Notes: a model not told the origin generated them from the letters alone. A stretch of DNA of 64,000 nt from Gemmatimonadota bacterium (GCA_028287235.1 JAQBQB010000017.1:1-64000); one strand, 5' to 3'. Counted from the stretch's first letter, positions 16,060-27,335 are shown. Made by a program: numbers and translations.

Positions 16060-17861
16060 CAGGCCACGCGACGGCTGCGGGCGCCGATCGCCAATGCTTC
16101 GATGAGCAGCATGAGCAGCGCGAAGATCAGCGCCGGTTCCACGAGCGAGCGGCGCGCCGCGGCGCGAAACGCCATCGACGCCCACGCGGCCACGTCGGGC
16201 GCGACGAGCGTGCGGTCGGCGTGCATGCGGCCGCGCAACTCGTCGGCGGAATAGCGATCGAGCACCGATTCCTCGGGGGGTGGATTGACGACGATCGCGC
16301 CCACGCGGCGGTTGGCGCGCGTCAGAAAATAGGTGCCGGCGCGCGGCGGCACGTCGACCGCGTCGCCGAGCGGCACGCGCTGCCCGTCGGGCATCTCGAG
16401 TGCGTCGGCCCAGCGCGGTCGAGGAAGGTGCGCCCCCGGCTCGGCGGCGATCGCCTGCCCCGGCTCGCCGACGAGTCGCTCGGTGAGCACGCTGCCGAGC
16501 CACGGAACGAACGACGCGCGCACCGGGAGGTTCGTCGCGTCCGGTGTGAGTGGCGATCCGGCGATCACGTAGCGCGGTCCCGCGACGATCCACGCGTCGC
16601 GGCCGACCACGGCGAGCGTATCCGCCGCCGCGCCCGCCTGCGCGATGAGATCGTAGTGCGACGACACCGTGACGCCGTCGAAGCCCGTGCCGCGCGCCGT
16701 GCTCTCTCCGGGCCGACGCGTGCCGAATCGCCAGGGAACGCCCGCACGCTCGAGCGCGCGGTTGGCGGCACCGAGCTTCACCGGATCGGTTGGCGCGGCG
16801 ATGAGCGCGGGCAGCGACGTCAGCTCGTCGGCCGGCACCACGGTGATGTCGTGTCCGTCGACGACGCGCTCCGTGCTGCGCAGCACGTCGATGGCATTCT
16901 TGACGAACGGTCCCGCCGACGGCGCGATGGCGACGCCCGGCGCCGGTCCGATCCACACGGCGAAGTGCCGCACGTTGTCGCCGGCCAGCTCGTCGGGCTC
17001 GAGCTCCACGGTACCCGAGATCCATCCGCGCTCGGGTGGCGACGCGCGGACCACGACTTCTTCGTTCGGCGCCGCGGTACCGCGCGCGAACGTGCGGCCA
17101 CTGAGCGTGATGCGGTAGGTCGTGGAATCGCGCGACAGAAAGCGCGTCGCGACGGCGCCGCGCGGCGTCCAGCGCACCGGCCGCGCTTCGGCGAGCGTGA
17201 CGGCGCGGTTCACCGGCGGCGCGATCTGCGGCGTGTAGAGCAGCACCTGCGCGTCGGCGATCGACGGCATGCGCTGCCACTCCGTGCGCTGGCCGTCGGT
17301 GAGCAGCGCGATCTGCCGCGCCTCGAGTCCCGCGCCGCGCACTACGCTCGCCGCGCGCGTCAGCGCGCCGCCGGGATCGCCCGCGCCGGCGATGGGTTCC
17401 ACGCGGTTGATCTCGTCGCGCAGGACGCTGGCACTTCCTCCCGACACCCGCCCATCGATCGTCACGAGCCACAGCCGGTCCGCCGACGTCGCGTTCGCCA
17501 CCACGTCGCGCGCCATGCTCTTGAACTGGTCGAGCACCGGCTTGCCGTTCACTACGCTCGACGAGCTGAGCGAGTTGTCGATGACGATGGCGATCGCCGT
17601 GGGCGCGTGCCCCGACCCGACCCACCGGGCCACGGGCCGCGCGGCGGCAATCGCGATCGCCAACAGCGCGAGGACGCGCAGGAGCATCAATAAGAGATTT
17701 CTAATACGAAGCGTGCGGCTGTGCTCCTTCTCGGCGCGCGCCAGGTACCGCGCGGCGGGAAAGTCCACCCGCGCGCCGATGCGCCGGCGCATGAGATGGA
17801 TGAGCAGCGGCACGGCGACGGCGCCGGTGAGCAGCAAATAGAACGGCGCGAGAAAGCTCAT
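16059..17861 (-). CDS. BatA/VWA-domain membrane protein
   Basis: 600 residues. The N-terminal BatA-type segment (MSFLAPFYLLLTGAVAVPLLIHLMRRR) plus a second hydrophobic segment at about 55-75 anchors a VWA domain beginning AIAIVIDNSLSSS, where the MIDAS pattern DxSxS is kept. A final hydrophobic stretch (LIFALLMLLIEALAIG) is near the C-terminus. In other bacteria such proteins work with a MoxR ATPase and a DUF58 protein; the DUF58 gene is directly upstream here (14 bases apart), but the MoxR gene is not in the window. Function is probably envelope stress or metal-dependent complex assembly. Confidence 0.87.
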   Translation of the reverse strand: MSFLAPFYLLLTGAVAVPLLIHLMRRRIGARVDFPAARYLARAEKEHSRTLRIRNLLLMLLRVLALLAIAIAAARPVARWVGSGHAPTAIAIVIDNSLSSSSVVNGKPVLDQFKSMARDVVANATSADRLWLVTIDGRVSGGSASVLRDEINRVEPIAGAGDPGGALTRAASVVRGAGLEARQIALLTDGQRTEWQRMPSIADAQVLLYTPQIAPPVNRAVTLAEARPVRWTPRGAVATRFLSRDSTTYRITLSGRTFARGTAAPNEEVVVRASPPERGWISGTVELEPDELAGDNVRHFAVWIGPAPGVAIAPSAGPFVKNAIDVLRSTERVVDGHDITVVPADELTSLPALIAAPTDPVKLGAANRALERAGVPWRFGTRRPGESTARGTGFDGVTVSSHYDLIAQAGAAADTLAVVGRDAWIVAGPRYVIAGSPLTPDATNLPVRASFVPWLGSVLTERLVGEPGQAIAAEPGAHLPRPRWADALEMPDGQRVPLGDAVDVPPRAGTYFLTRANRRVGAIVVNPPPEESVLDRYSADELRGRMHADRTLVAPDVAAWASMAFRAAARRSLVEPALIFALLMLLIEALAIGARSRRVA

Positions 17862-17874
17862 GGCTCGGAGGGCC

Positions 17875-18819
17875 TTAGGGCTGGTGCTGGCGCGCCGCGA
17901 AGGCGCGGCGGAGCGGCACGCCGAAGGGGGCGTCGGTCGACACCACCTCGTACCCGATCCCCAGCGACCCGAACATCGTTCGCCACTCGCCGATCACCTC
18001 TTCCACGGTGTTGCGGTAGGCCACGCGGACGTCGGCCACGCTCGCCGGCACGGTGAGGTCGCTCTCCGGATCGACGAACAGCGCTTCCCCGCTCGACGGC
18101 AGCTCGCGCTCGGCGGGATCCATGATGTGCAACACCGTGACGTCGTGCCCCGCGGCGCGCAGCCCGCGCATCGCCGATTCCACGTCGGCCACGTCCATGA
18201 GCAGATCGGAGATCAACACGATGAGCCCGCGCCGGTTGATCAGCCGCGCCGCCTGGTGCAGCGCCTGCGGCGCGCTCGACGCGCGGCCGGTTCCCGGCTC
18301 CTCGAGCGCCGCGACGATGCGCCGCCATTGCCCGTTCCGCGTGCGCGGCGGAACCGACGAGCGAATGTGATCGTCGAAGCGCACGAGCCCCACGGCGTCG
18401 CGCTGGCGCAAGAACAGAAGTGCGAGCGCCGCGGTCAACCGTTCGGCGTACGCGAGCTTGGTGAGCCGGTCGACCGCCACGACGTCGCGCGCCACGGCGC
18501 GCATGTCGTTCCCACTCCAGGCCATCGACCGGCTGACGTCGAGCACGATGCTGGCGCGGAGGTTCGTCTCCTCCTCGTACTGCCGCACCACCCACCGATC
18601 GGAGCGCGCCGCGATCTTCCAGTCGATGTAGCGCAGATCGTCGCCAGGTTGATAGGGGCGATACTCCGCGAACTCCACCGAGAACCCCTTGCGAGGCGAC
18701 CGGTGGAGACCGGACATGAAACCATCGACGATCCAACGGGCGACAATCTCGATCCGACCGAGCGCTGCGAGGCTCGCGGGGTCGAAGAGGTCGGCGCGGG
18801 GGGCGCGGGTGCTTTCCAT
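17875..18819 (-). CDS. DUF58 domain protein (MoxR-associated)
   Basis: 314 residues from ATG 18819; a GTG at 18870 would add 17 residues. ATG is preferred because the family normally begins close to 'DLFDPASLAALGRIEI'. The DUF58 signature is clear: SGLHRSPRKGFSVEFAEYR and PGDDLRYIDWK. It is followed by a VWA-like fold with VLDVSRSMAW (MIDAS-like DxSxS: DVSRS). It pairs with the following BatA-like gene. The 172-bp gap to the divergent lipoprotein gene must hold both promoters. Confidence 0.9.
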   Translation of the reverse strand: MESTRAPRADLFDPASLAALGRIEIVARWIVDGFMSGLHRSPRKGFSVEFAEYRPYQPGDDLRYIDWKIAARSDRWVVRQYEEETNLRASIVLDVSRSMAWSGNDMRAVARDVVAVDRLTKLAYAERLTAALALLFLRQRDAVGLVRFDDHIRSSVPPRTRNGQWRRIVAALEEPGTGRASSAPQALHQAARLINRRGLIVLISDLLMDVADVESAMRGLRAAGHDVTVLHIMDPAERELPSSGEALFVDPESDLTVPASVADVRVAYRNTVEEVIGEWRTMFGSLGIGYEVVSTDAPFGVPLRRAFAARQHQP

Positions 18820-18991
18820 AGGGAACGGCCAAAGATAATCTGACACCACGCGTGCTGGTGGCTCAATCACGATTGCCGATGCGCCACGCGCCGTACCGTA
18901 ATAGCGAGTTTACGCCCGGCCCCACTAAGGGATCTTGACAGGATTGCTTCTGTCCACCAATTTGTATACACACACTCTTCGGAGACGCTGT

Positions 18992-20422
18992 ATGCAGCGG
19001 ATTCGGGTTCTCGGGTTCGGTGCTCTCGTTGTTGCTGGCGCCTGCGCGACCATGCCGCAGGGAACGACTGGCTCGTCTCGATACGACGCAGCGTCGCCGC
19101 GCTCTCCGTCCCGCGCGCAGTCCCGAACGCTCAGCGCCACGGAGCGTGATTCCGTGATCGCGCAGATGCTCGCCGATCGCGAAGGGCCGGGCCTGTCGAT
19201 CAGGGCGGACTTCACCAGCTTCGCCGGCAGCCGCCGCGTGCGCGGCAACTTCCATCTCGACGACGACGCCTACGTCCTGATCGGCCAGATCGACGCCGAC
19301 GGCGTGCTCCGAATCGTCTTCCCCGCGAGCCCCGGCGACGACGGCTTCGTGAAGGGAGACAAGTCGTACCAGACCGGCGAATTCTTCGCCGGCTTCACCG
19401 ATCAGTATCGCTATCGCGCGCAGAACCAGCTGCTGTATCGCGGCGCGGACGTCGCGCGCGACTCATATGATGGTGGACTCGGCGTGCTCTTCGCGATCGC
19501 GTCGTGGCGGCCCATGCGCTTCGATCGCTTCACGAACGACGGACGGTGGGATTCCTTCGAGCTCGCCGACCAGGATTTCCTCCGCGATCCGCGTCCCGCG
19601 GTTCACGAGCTGGCGTCGCTGCTCGCCGGCGATAACCGCGAAGCGTACACGGTGAAGTTCGCGCGCTACTACTCGACGATGTCGACCGCCGGCACCTACA
19701 GCTCGCAGAACGCGTACGGATATGGCTACTGCCTCGGGGCGGCGCCGTTTGGCTTCGCAGCTTCGCCGTTCGCGTTGGGCTTGGGCTACGGCTCGGCGAG
19801 CTACTACGACTCGTTCTACCGGTTTGGACACGACTTCACGTCGCGCGGGACGAATTACTACTACGACGCGGGCGGCGACTGCTATCGCCAGGGCGGCGCG
19901 TTCAGCGGCTTCGGTTCCACGTTCGGCGGCTATCGTATCGCCGAAGGGCCCGGCCTTCCGCAGGGCCGCCCCCACGCGTTCGACGCGATCAATCGTCGTC
20001 CGCCCAGCGTGCCGGCACCGGTGCCGACGCTCCGGATGCCGACGCCGGGCACCAACAGCGACGCGTCCGCCGAGACTGCACGGCCCAAGCGCGGGAATTT
20101 CTCGCCCGAATATCGCCAGCGTGGCTTGATCACGAACGACGAGGCGAGCACGGGTCCAGTGCGCCGTTCGCCCCGCCTCGAGGCGCAGTTCCCCGCGAAC
20201 TCACCGCGCTCGCGTCCGTCGATCCAGGAGACGGCCGGACGCCACCTCGAGAATGGGAACGACGGTTCGATGACGTCACGTGCTCGCCCGACTCCTCGAA
20301 GCGAGCCGGCACCGCGCGCCACGCCGCAGGCTCCGCCGGCGGCCGCAGTCGCTCCGCGAAGCGCACCGGCACCGACGCCAAGCGCTCCGACCAAGGCGTC
20401 GCATCACGAGGCGCGTCACTAA
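18992..20422 (+). CDS. lipoprotein with DUF4384-like domain
   Basis: 476 residues from ATG 18992, chosen for the GGAG ribosome site and because it starts a lipoprotein-type signal (MQRIRVLGFGALVVAGACA). A DUF4384-like beta domain lies at about 70-140 (LDDDAYVLIGQIDADGVLRIVFP). A Gly/Tyr-rich middle and a long Pro/Arg/Ser/Ala-rich tail follow, probably disordered. The lipobox has Ala at -3, which is acceptable but not ideal. DUF4384 is often seen in surface or secreted proteins with unknown roles. A hairpin terminator follows the stop. Confidence 0.78.
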   Translation: MQRIRVLGFGALVVAGACATMPQGTTGSSRYDAASPRSPSRAQSRTLSATERDSVIAQMLADREGPGLSIRADFTSFAGSRRVRGNFHLDDDAYVLIGQIDADGVLRIVFPASPGDDGFVKGDKSYQTGEFFAGFTDQYRYRAQNQLLYRGADVARDSYDGGLGVLFAIASWRPMRFDRFTNDGRWDSFELADQDFLRDPRPAVHELASLLAGDNREAYTVKFARYYSTMSTAGTYSSQNAYGYGYCLGAAPFGFAASPFALGLGYGSASYYDSFYRFGHDFTSRGTNYYYDAGGDCYRQGGAFSGFGSTFGGYRIAEGPGLPQGRPHAFDAINRRPPSVPAPVPTLRMPTPGTNSDASAETARPKRGNFSPEYRQRGLITNDEASTGPVRRSPRLEAQFPANSPRSRPSIQETAGRHLENGNDGSMTSRARPTPRSEPAPRATPQAPPAAAVAPRSAPAPTPSAPTKASHHEARH

Positions 20423-20478
20423 CGCGCTGAGCGCGCCACTAAGCGCTTCGCGCCAATGACGTTGTGCTCATGTCGTAC

Positions 20479-20508
20479 GAAGGCCGCGCACCCCGGTGCG
20501 CGGCCTTC
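20479..20508 (+). terminator. hairpin terminator after the DUF4384 lipoprotein gene
   Basis: GAAGGCCGCGCA (20479-20490) pairs perfectly with TGCGCGGCCTTC (20497-20508) around a 6-base loop. The following GCCGTTCTG is only weakly T-rich, so release may be inefficient. Confidence 0.65.
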
Positions 20509-20632
20509 GCCGTTCTGCCCAGGTCTCCATTCGTGCTCGCGGCGGTCGACGGTCGCTATATTCCGATGGCACAAGTAGTTCCCGAGTTGTTCCCGAGTTG
20601 TTCCTGTCGTCATCGTCTGCGCTGAGTCTGCT

Positions 20633-22432
<1,800 letters not shown>

Positions 22433-22442
22433 CGCGCGCCGT

Positions 22443-22472
22443 GTCATCCTGAGCGCAGCGAAGGATCTCTCT
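22443..22472 (+). repeat. single copy of the GTCATCCTGAGCG repeat
   Basis: GTCATCCTGAGCGCAGCGAA followed by GGATCTCTCT matches the repeat family at 7054-7246. It occupies the gap between lepA and the heptosyltransferase gene. Confidence 0.85.
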
Positions 22473-22488
22473 GAATTCGCACGGAGTC

Positions 22489-23487
22489 ATGCCTTCACTC
22501 GTCGTCCAGACGTCCTTCCTCGGCGACATGGTGCTCACCACACCGCTGATCGCCCATCTCGCCCGCGCCGGACCGGTGGACGTGCTCGCGACGAAGGCGG
22601 GGGCGACGTTGCTTGCGAACAACCCGGCGGTGCGCGAGATCATCGTGTACGACAAGCGCGGCGCCGATCGCGGCGTGGGCGGGTTCCGGCGCATCGCGTC
22701 CAGGCTGCGGGCTCGCACGTACGACAGCGCGTATCTCGCCCAGGGCTCCGTGCGAAGCGGCGCGCTCACGCTGGCGGCAGGCATTCGCGAGCGCGTGGGC
22801 TTCGCGTCGTCGGCCGGACGGTTGTTCTACACGACGCGCATTCCGCCGATCGAGGGAACGCACCACGCGGCGAAGCTCCTGTCGCTCGCCACGCGCGACC
22901 CGCTGGCCGAGGCGCCGCGCGCGCAGATTCGGCCGCACCTGTACCCGGGCATGATCGAGCGCGCACAGGTCGACGAGGTGCTCGGTCCGTCATCGGCGGG
23001 CGCGCAGCTCGTGGCGCTCGCGCCCGGTAGCGTGTGGGCCACGAAGCGGTGGCCCTATTTCGCCGAGCTGGCGCACGAGCTCAGTGCTCTCGGACAGGTC
23101 GTCGTCGTGGGTGGAGCGGCCGACCGCGAGCTGGCGCGCGAGATCGTCGGCGCAACCAAGGGTCAGGCGATCGACGCCACGGGGCGTCTTCCGCTGCTCG
23201 CGTCGGCGGAGCTCATCGGACGGTCGGCGCTGCTCGTGACCAACGATTCGGCGCCGCTGCATCTCGCGTCGGCGATGAATACGCCCACGGTCGCCGTCTT
23301 TGGGCCGACCGTACCTGAATTCGGCTTCGGACCCCTCGCCGAACGAGCGGCGGTGGCCGGGAACGACGCGCTCACGTGCCGCCCGTGCGACCGGCACGGT
23401 CCGCAGCGCTGCCCCTTGGGACATTGGCGTTGCATGCGCGAGATTACACCGGACGTCGTCGCGCGAATGGCTCGCGAGCTCCTCTAG
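22489..23487 (+). CDS. waaF: glycosyltransferase family 9, heptosyltransferase II-like
   Basis: 332 residues, typical for GT9. The N-terminal SFLGDMVLTTPLI loop, the central LVALAPGSVWATKRWP nucleotide-sugar binding stretch and the C-terminal LLVTNDSAPLHLASAMNTPTVAVFGPT motif are all present. Heptosyltransferases add heptose to the lipopolysaccharide inner core at the cytosolic face of the inner membrane; this supports a diderm cell. GGAG lies just before the ATG. It is followed closely by the ROK kinase gene and may be cotranscribed with it. Assignment as WaaF rather than another GT9 is likely but not certain. Confidence 0.85.
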   Translation: MPSLVVQTSFLGDMVLTTPLIAHLARAGPVDVLATKAGATLLANNPAVREIIVYDKRGADRGVGGFRRIASRLRARTYDSAYLAQGSVRSGALTLAAGIRERVGFASSAGRLFYTTRIPPIEGTHHAAKLLSLATRDPLAEAPRAQIRPHLYPGMIERAQVDEVLGPSSAGAQLVALAPGSVWATKRWPYFAELAHELSALGQVVVVGGAADRELAREIVGATKGQAIDATGRLPLLASAELIGRSALLVTNDSAPLHLASAMNTPTVAVFGPTVPEFGFGPLAERAAVAGNDALTCRPCDRHGPQRCPLGHWRCMREITPDVVARMARELL

Positions 23488-23538
23488 CGTCAGCCCGCGA
23501 ACGGGATGACGAGGGATCCCTTTCCAAGGACCTGCTGA

Positions 23539-24543
23539 ATGGCCGCGAAAAAACGGCAACAGTACATCATCGGCGTCGACCTTGGCGGAACGAACATCGT
23601 CGTGGGGGCGATGTCGGCCGACGGCGAGCAGCATCTCGCCGTGCGCTCGGCGCCGACGAGCGCCGAGTTGGGCGCCGAGGGCGTGGCGGATCGCATCGTG
23701 GGGCTGATCGAGGAAGTGATTCTCGACACCATGGAGATCAAGCGCGCGTCGCGAAAGGATTTCCTCGGTGTGGGCATCGGCGCTCCGGGACCGTTGGATC
23801 GCGAGAACGGGCTGGTGATCGTCGCGCCGAATCTGGGGTGGCGGAACTTTCCGCTGCGCGATCGCATCGGCGAGCGGCTGGATCTGCCGGCCACCTTGGA
23901 CAACGACGCGAACTGCGCCACGGTGGGCGAGTGGTGGCAGGGCGCGGCGCGTGGCGGCACGAACGTCATCGGCATGACGATCGGCACGGGGATCGGCGGC
24001 GGCTTGATCCTTGATGGGAAGCTGTTCCACGGCTCGTCCGACGTTGCCGGCGAGATTGGGCATACGACCATCGATCTCAACGGCCGCCACTGCAAGTGCG
24101 GCAACTACGGCTGTCTCGAGGCGTACGCGTCCGGACCGGCGATCGCCACGCGCGCGCGCGAGGTGCTCGTGCGCGAGGAGACCGCGTCGCTCCTCCCGTC
24201 GATGGTCGGGGGGAAGCTCGACTCGATCACCGCCGAAACGGTGTACAAGGCCGCGCAGCAGGGCGACGCCGTGGCCAACGAGATCGTGCGTGACACCGCG
24301 CGCTACCTCGGCGCCGGCATTGCCAATTTGCTCAACATCATCAACGCCGACGTGGTGGTCGTGGCCGGCGGCGTGACCCAGGCGGGCGACGCGCTGTTCA
24401 CGCCGCTGAACGCCGAGGTCCGCCGCCGCGCTTTCCGGCGGGCGGTCGACAGCACGCGCATCGTGCCGGGAGAGCTGCCGGGCACCGCGGGCGTGGTCGG
24501 CGCCGTCGCGACGTTCAAGATGCAGCATCTCGGGGCGCTCTGA
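23539..24543 (+). CDS. ROK family sugar kinase (glucokinase-like)
   Basis: 334 residues. ATP-binding GVDLGGTNIVVGA is at residues 12-24; the catalytic Asp lies in DNDANCATVGEWW. The ROK zinc motif appears as GHTTIDLNGRHCKCGNYGCLE. A C-terminal VVVAGGVTQAG phosphate loop is also seen. It is a cytosolic kinase, most like glucokinases that feed glycolysis. AAGGA lies about nine bases before the ATG. The short distances to the genes on either side suggest one transcript. Confidence 0.92.
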   Translation: MAAKKRQQYIIGVDLGGTNIVVGAMSADGEQHLAVRSAPTSAELGAEGVADRIVGLIEEVILDTMEIKRASRKDFLGVGIGAPGPLDRENGLVIVAPNLGWRNFPLRDRIGERLDLPATLDNDANCATVGEWWQGAARGGTNVIGMTIGTGIGGGLILDGKLFHGSSDVAGEIGHTTIDLNGRHCKCGNYGCLEAYASGPAIATRAREVLVREETASLLPSMVGGKLDSITAETVYKAAQQGDAVANEIVRDTARYLGAGIANLLNIINADVVVVAGGVTQAGDALFTPLNAEVRRRAFRRAVDSTRIVPGELPGTAGVVGAVATFKMQHLGAL

Positions 24544-24586
24544 GACATCGGCGGTGGGGGCTTCGACAGCGGTCGCAGGTGCCGTC

Positions 24587-25561
24587 ATGACCAAGAAACG
24601 CATCGGCGTCATCGGCTCCTTCGTCTGGGACGTGATCTACGGCCGCGACCCGCTGTCTCCCGCGGTCGAGGAGTGGGGCGGCATCGCCTACGCGTTGAGT
24701 GGTCTCGACGCCGCACTGTCCGACGAGTGGGAGATCGTGCCGATCATCAAGGTGGGCGACGATCTCGCGGTGCGCGCCGCGCACTTCCTTTCGACGCTCG
24801 AGCATCTCGCGCCCGACGCCGCGGCGATCGAGGTGCCCTATCCCAACAGCCGCGTCGAGCTGCGCTACTACGACGACGAGCGTCGGAGCGAGATTCTCAC
24901 CGGAGGCGTGCCCGGATGGAACTGGTCCGGCCTCAAGCCAGTGCTCGACGCGGCGAAGCTCGACGCGCTGTATGTCAACTTCCTCAGCGGCTGGGAGCTC
25001 GACCTGGACACGACGATGCTCATCCGGCAGCACTTCTCCGGCCCGATCTACTGCGACCTGCACATGCTCGCCTGGGCCGTCCAACCCACCGGACTGCGGA
25101 CGCTGCGGCCCATCGCGAACGTTCGCGAATGGTGCGGCTGCTTCGACCTCTTGCAGGTGAACGAGGACGAGATGACGATGCTGGCGCCCGACCCCATGGC
25201 GCTCGCCGCCACCGCGCTGCACGCCGGCGTGCGCAGCCTCGTCGTCACGCTGGGCAAGCGAGGCGCGGTGTACTTCGCCGCGCCCGACTTCGATCGCATC
25301 GACGATCTTCGCGAAGCCCGTCCGCTCGGCGCATCGTTCGGGCCGGTGCGCACCTCCCTCGTGCCCGCCGAGTCGCTCGGCAGCACCGATCCCACCGGAT
25401 GCGGCGACGTCTGGGGCGCAACCTATTTCTCCCGGCTGCTCGCCGGTGATAACTTGAACGCCGCCATCCTCGCCGCGCATCGCGCCGCGGCGCGCAACGT
25501 CGACCATCGCGGCGCGACTGGTCTGGCCAATCATCTTCGCGGAAAGATCAGCCTCACGTGA
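24587..25561 (+). CDS. PfkB/ribokinase-family carbohydrate kinase
   Basis: 324 residues from ATG 24587, preferred to the upstream start at 24554 because AGGTG lies seven bases before it. The N-terminal GVIGSFVWDVIYG matches the family start, and the C-terminal signature reads STDPTGCGDVWGATYF, with the catalytic Asp in GCGD (most members GAGD). The substrate cannot be told from the sequence; a sugar or nucleoside is likely. Its stop overlaps the GTG of the next gene (GTGA), so the regulators downstream are coupled to it. Confidence 0.88.
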   Translation: MTKKRIGVIGSFVWDVIYGRDPLSPAVEEWGGIAYALSGLDAALSDEWEIVPIIKVGDDLAVRAAHFLSTLEHLAPDAAAIEVPYPNSRVELRYYDDERRSEILTGGVPGWNWSGLKPVLDAAKLDALYVNFLSGWELDLDTTMLIRQHFSGPIYCDLHMLAWAVQPTGLRTLRPIANVREWCGCFDLLQVNEDEMTMLAPDPMALAATALHAGVRSLVVTLGKRGAVYFAAPDFDRIDDLREARPLGASFGPVRTSLVPAESLGSTDPTGCGDVWGATYFSRLLAGDNLNAAILAAHRAAARNVDHRGATGLANHLRGKISLT

Positions 25562-26463
25562 CGACCGTCATCACTGTTCCACCCTCGCTCGACGACCACT
25601 CCTTCGAACAGGTGCTGGAGCAGTTGGCGCCCCTGGCGCCCGACGCGAAAATTCTCGTCGACGCACGCCACACGCGCTGGTCGTCGCCGTACGGGCTCAC
25701 CGCCCTGCTGACGCTCGCGCAGACGCGCACCGAGCGGCCCGCCTTCGCCGTTCCCGAGCTCGACGACACCGCCTCCTATTGGGCGCGCGCGTCGTTCTTC
25801 CATCACGCCGAGTCGTTGTACGACCTGCACGGGAGCTATCCCAAGCAGCGCGACGCCGGCGAGTCGAACGCCCTGCTCGAGATCACGCCGATCGCCAGGA
25901 CCGACGACATCCACAAGCTCGTCGGACGCGTGCAGGAGCGGGCGAAGCAGATCATCCAGGCCGAGCTGAAGCTCGAGACGAAGGCGATCATCGGCTTCAC
26001 GATGACGCTCTCGGAGGTGTGCCAGAACATTCTCGAGCACGCCGGCCAGGGCGGCTGGGTCGCCGTGCAGAGCTACCGGTGGACCAAGCGGCTGGGCCGG
26101 CGCGTCGTCGTGATCGCCGTGTCCGACGCCGGCCTCGGCTTTCGCAAGTCGCTCGAGAGCTCGCCCGGTCACCTGCCCAGCGCGCGGTGGGACGACGCCG
26201 CCGCGCTCGAGGAGGCGGTCATTCGCGGCGTGAGCCGCTTTCGTGACCGGAGTCGCGGACAGGGGCTCGCCGGAGCGAGAAGTTACGTGGGCCGGTGGAA
26301 TGGCAAGCTCTCGGTCCGCAGCGGCACGGCACGCATCTCGATCGTTCCCGGCTGGGACGACGACGTTCCGCTCGCCGAAGGGCTCGCGCCATTCCCAGGG
26401 GCCCAGGTTCAGGTCATCATTCCTGAAGCCGTAACCGCTGGGGGGGCGCCGTCGGAGCGATGA
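25558..26463 (+). CDS. STAS-like/HATPase anti-sigma-type regulator
   Basis: 301 residues from GTG 25558. Residues 1-125 form a STAS-like part (KILVDARHTRWSSPYGLTAL). From about 145 a GHKL ATPase fold follows, with the N-box LSEVCQNILEHAG, G1 VSDAGLGF and a G2-like RGQGLAGAR. There is no phospho-acceptor His domain, so it resembles the Ser/Thr-type kinases of partner-switching modules rather than a two-component kinase. The start overlaps the PfkB stop and its own stop overlaps the next start (ATGA). The next gene encodes a second STAS-like protein, a likely partner. Confidence 0.78.
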   Translation: MTTVITVPPSLDDHSFEQVLEQLAPLAPDAKILVDARHTRWSSPYGLTALLTLAQTRTERPAFAVPELDDTASYWARASFFHHAESLYDLHGSYPKQRDAGESNALLEITPIARTDDIHKLVGRVQERAKQIIQAELKLETKAIIGFTMTLSEVCQNILEHAGQGGWVAVQSYRWTKRLGRRVVVIAVSDAGLGFRKSLESSPGHLPSARWDDAAALEEAVIRGVSRFRDRSRGQGLAGARSYVGRWNGKLSVRSGTARISIVPGWDDDVPLAEGLAPFPGAQVQVIIPEAVTAGGAPSER

Positions 26464-27017
26464 TGAACCACATCGACATCAGCAGCGTGCTGCGCCAGAC
26501 GCTCGCGTGCGACCTCTACTCGAACCTCGTGACGCGCAGCACCGGCGCCGCGGTGCGCGGGCAGATCGAGCAGCTCCTCAGCGAGTCGGGCGCGCGCGCG
26601 CTGACGATCATCGATTTCTCGCAGGTGTCGATGATAGATTTCTCATGCGCCGATGAAGTGGTCGCCAAGCTGCTGCTGCGCTACGCGGCCGACGATCCGC
26701 CGCAGGATGCGTACTTCCTCTTTCGCGGCGTCACCGAGCACCACTCGGACGCGATCGAAGCGGTGCTCGAGCGGCACGGCCTCGCGCTCGCGCTCGAGGC
26801 GGACGGCGAAGTGAGCGTGATCGGCGTGCTCAGCGACGACGAGCGCCGCACTTGGAATGCCGCGTACCGGCTCGGCCGCGTCGACGCGGCCGACGTCGCG
26901 ACGGAGCTCGACATCGCCCCCGACGACGCGCAGCGCGCGCTCGGCGCGCTCTGTCGCCTGCGTGTCCTCATGCCGGTGGACGGCCAGTACGTAGCCGTCG
27001 GCAGTCCGCGTGGCTAA
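26460..27017 (+). CDS. STAS-like (DUF4325-type) protein with C-terminal winged helix
   Basis: 185 residues from ATG 26460; a second ATG at 26463 would shorten it by one. Residues 35-110 resemble the DUF4325 STAS-like domain (IIDFSQVSMIDFSCADEVV). Residues about 125-180 look like a small winged helix (ADVATELDIAPDDAQRALGA). The pattern suggests it is the switch partner of the preceding HATPase protein and may carry the signal to DNA itself. No kinase target Ser can be assigned with confidence. Confidence 0.72.
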   Translation: MMNHIDISSVLRQTLACDLYSNLVTRSTGAAVRGQIEQLLSESGARALTIIDFSQVSMIDFSCADEVVAKLLLRYAADDPPQDAYFLFRGVTEHHSDAIEAVLERHGLALALEADGEVSVIGVLSDDERRTWNAAYRLGRVDAADVATELDIAPDDAQRALGALCRLRVLMPVDGQYVAVGSPRG

Positions 27018-27324
27018 GGAGGAGGGCATTCAGCGCCCGCTGCGCGTGGCGGCGCTCATCGCGACGAAGCGCGACGATCCGGAGCGCGGCCCCATGGTCG
27101 TCATGAATCCCGACGACGCACGCTCGCGGCTCCTCACCGACGGGGAGCTGGCCTGGGTGTACGGACCGAAGCGCCACGAGCTGGCGACGGTCCGCATCGA
27201 CCCCGGCATGCGGCTCGGCGACGTGTTCCTGCGCGACATCACCGGCGCGCGGCCCTCGGAGATCGTGAAGGTGATCAAGCCCGATCTCGACACTCGCGCG
27301 CGCCGCCCCACGGCGCTCGGCTGA
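27010..27324 (+). CDS. small protein with possible double-psi beta-barrel fold
   Basis: 104 residues from GTG 27010, overlapping the previous gene by 8 bases. The middle (MVVMNPDDARSRLLTDGELA; VRIDPGMRLGDVFLRD) resembles the dinucleotide-binding barrel found at the C-terminus of molybdopterin enzymes, where 'NPxDAxxLGIxDGDxV' is typical. Nothing else of such an enzyme is present, so the barrel may bind a different ligand or a protein. This fold reading is an inference. It is 11 bases before the next gene. Confidence 0.6.
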   Translation: MAKEEGIQRPLRVAALIATKRDDPERGPMVVMNPDDARSRLLTDGELAWVYGPKRHELATVRIDPGMRLGDVFLRDITGARPSEIVKVIKPDLDTRARRPTALG

Positions 27325-27335
27325 GAGGAGCACAC

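Noticed and set aside
16059-17625. Possible giant Mfd fusion extending upstream of 16059
   Set aside because: The extra 522 codons are low-complexity Arg/Ala sequence in the shadow of the BatA-like gene; the real start, coupled to the upstream stop, is at 16059.
18935-18970. Promoter for the DUF4384 lipoprotein gene using TTGACA (18935) and TATACA (18965)
   Set aside because: The two boxes are 24 bp apart, too far for a standard sigma70 promoter. One of them may belong to a promoter with a weaker partner box.
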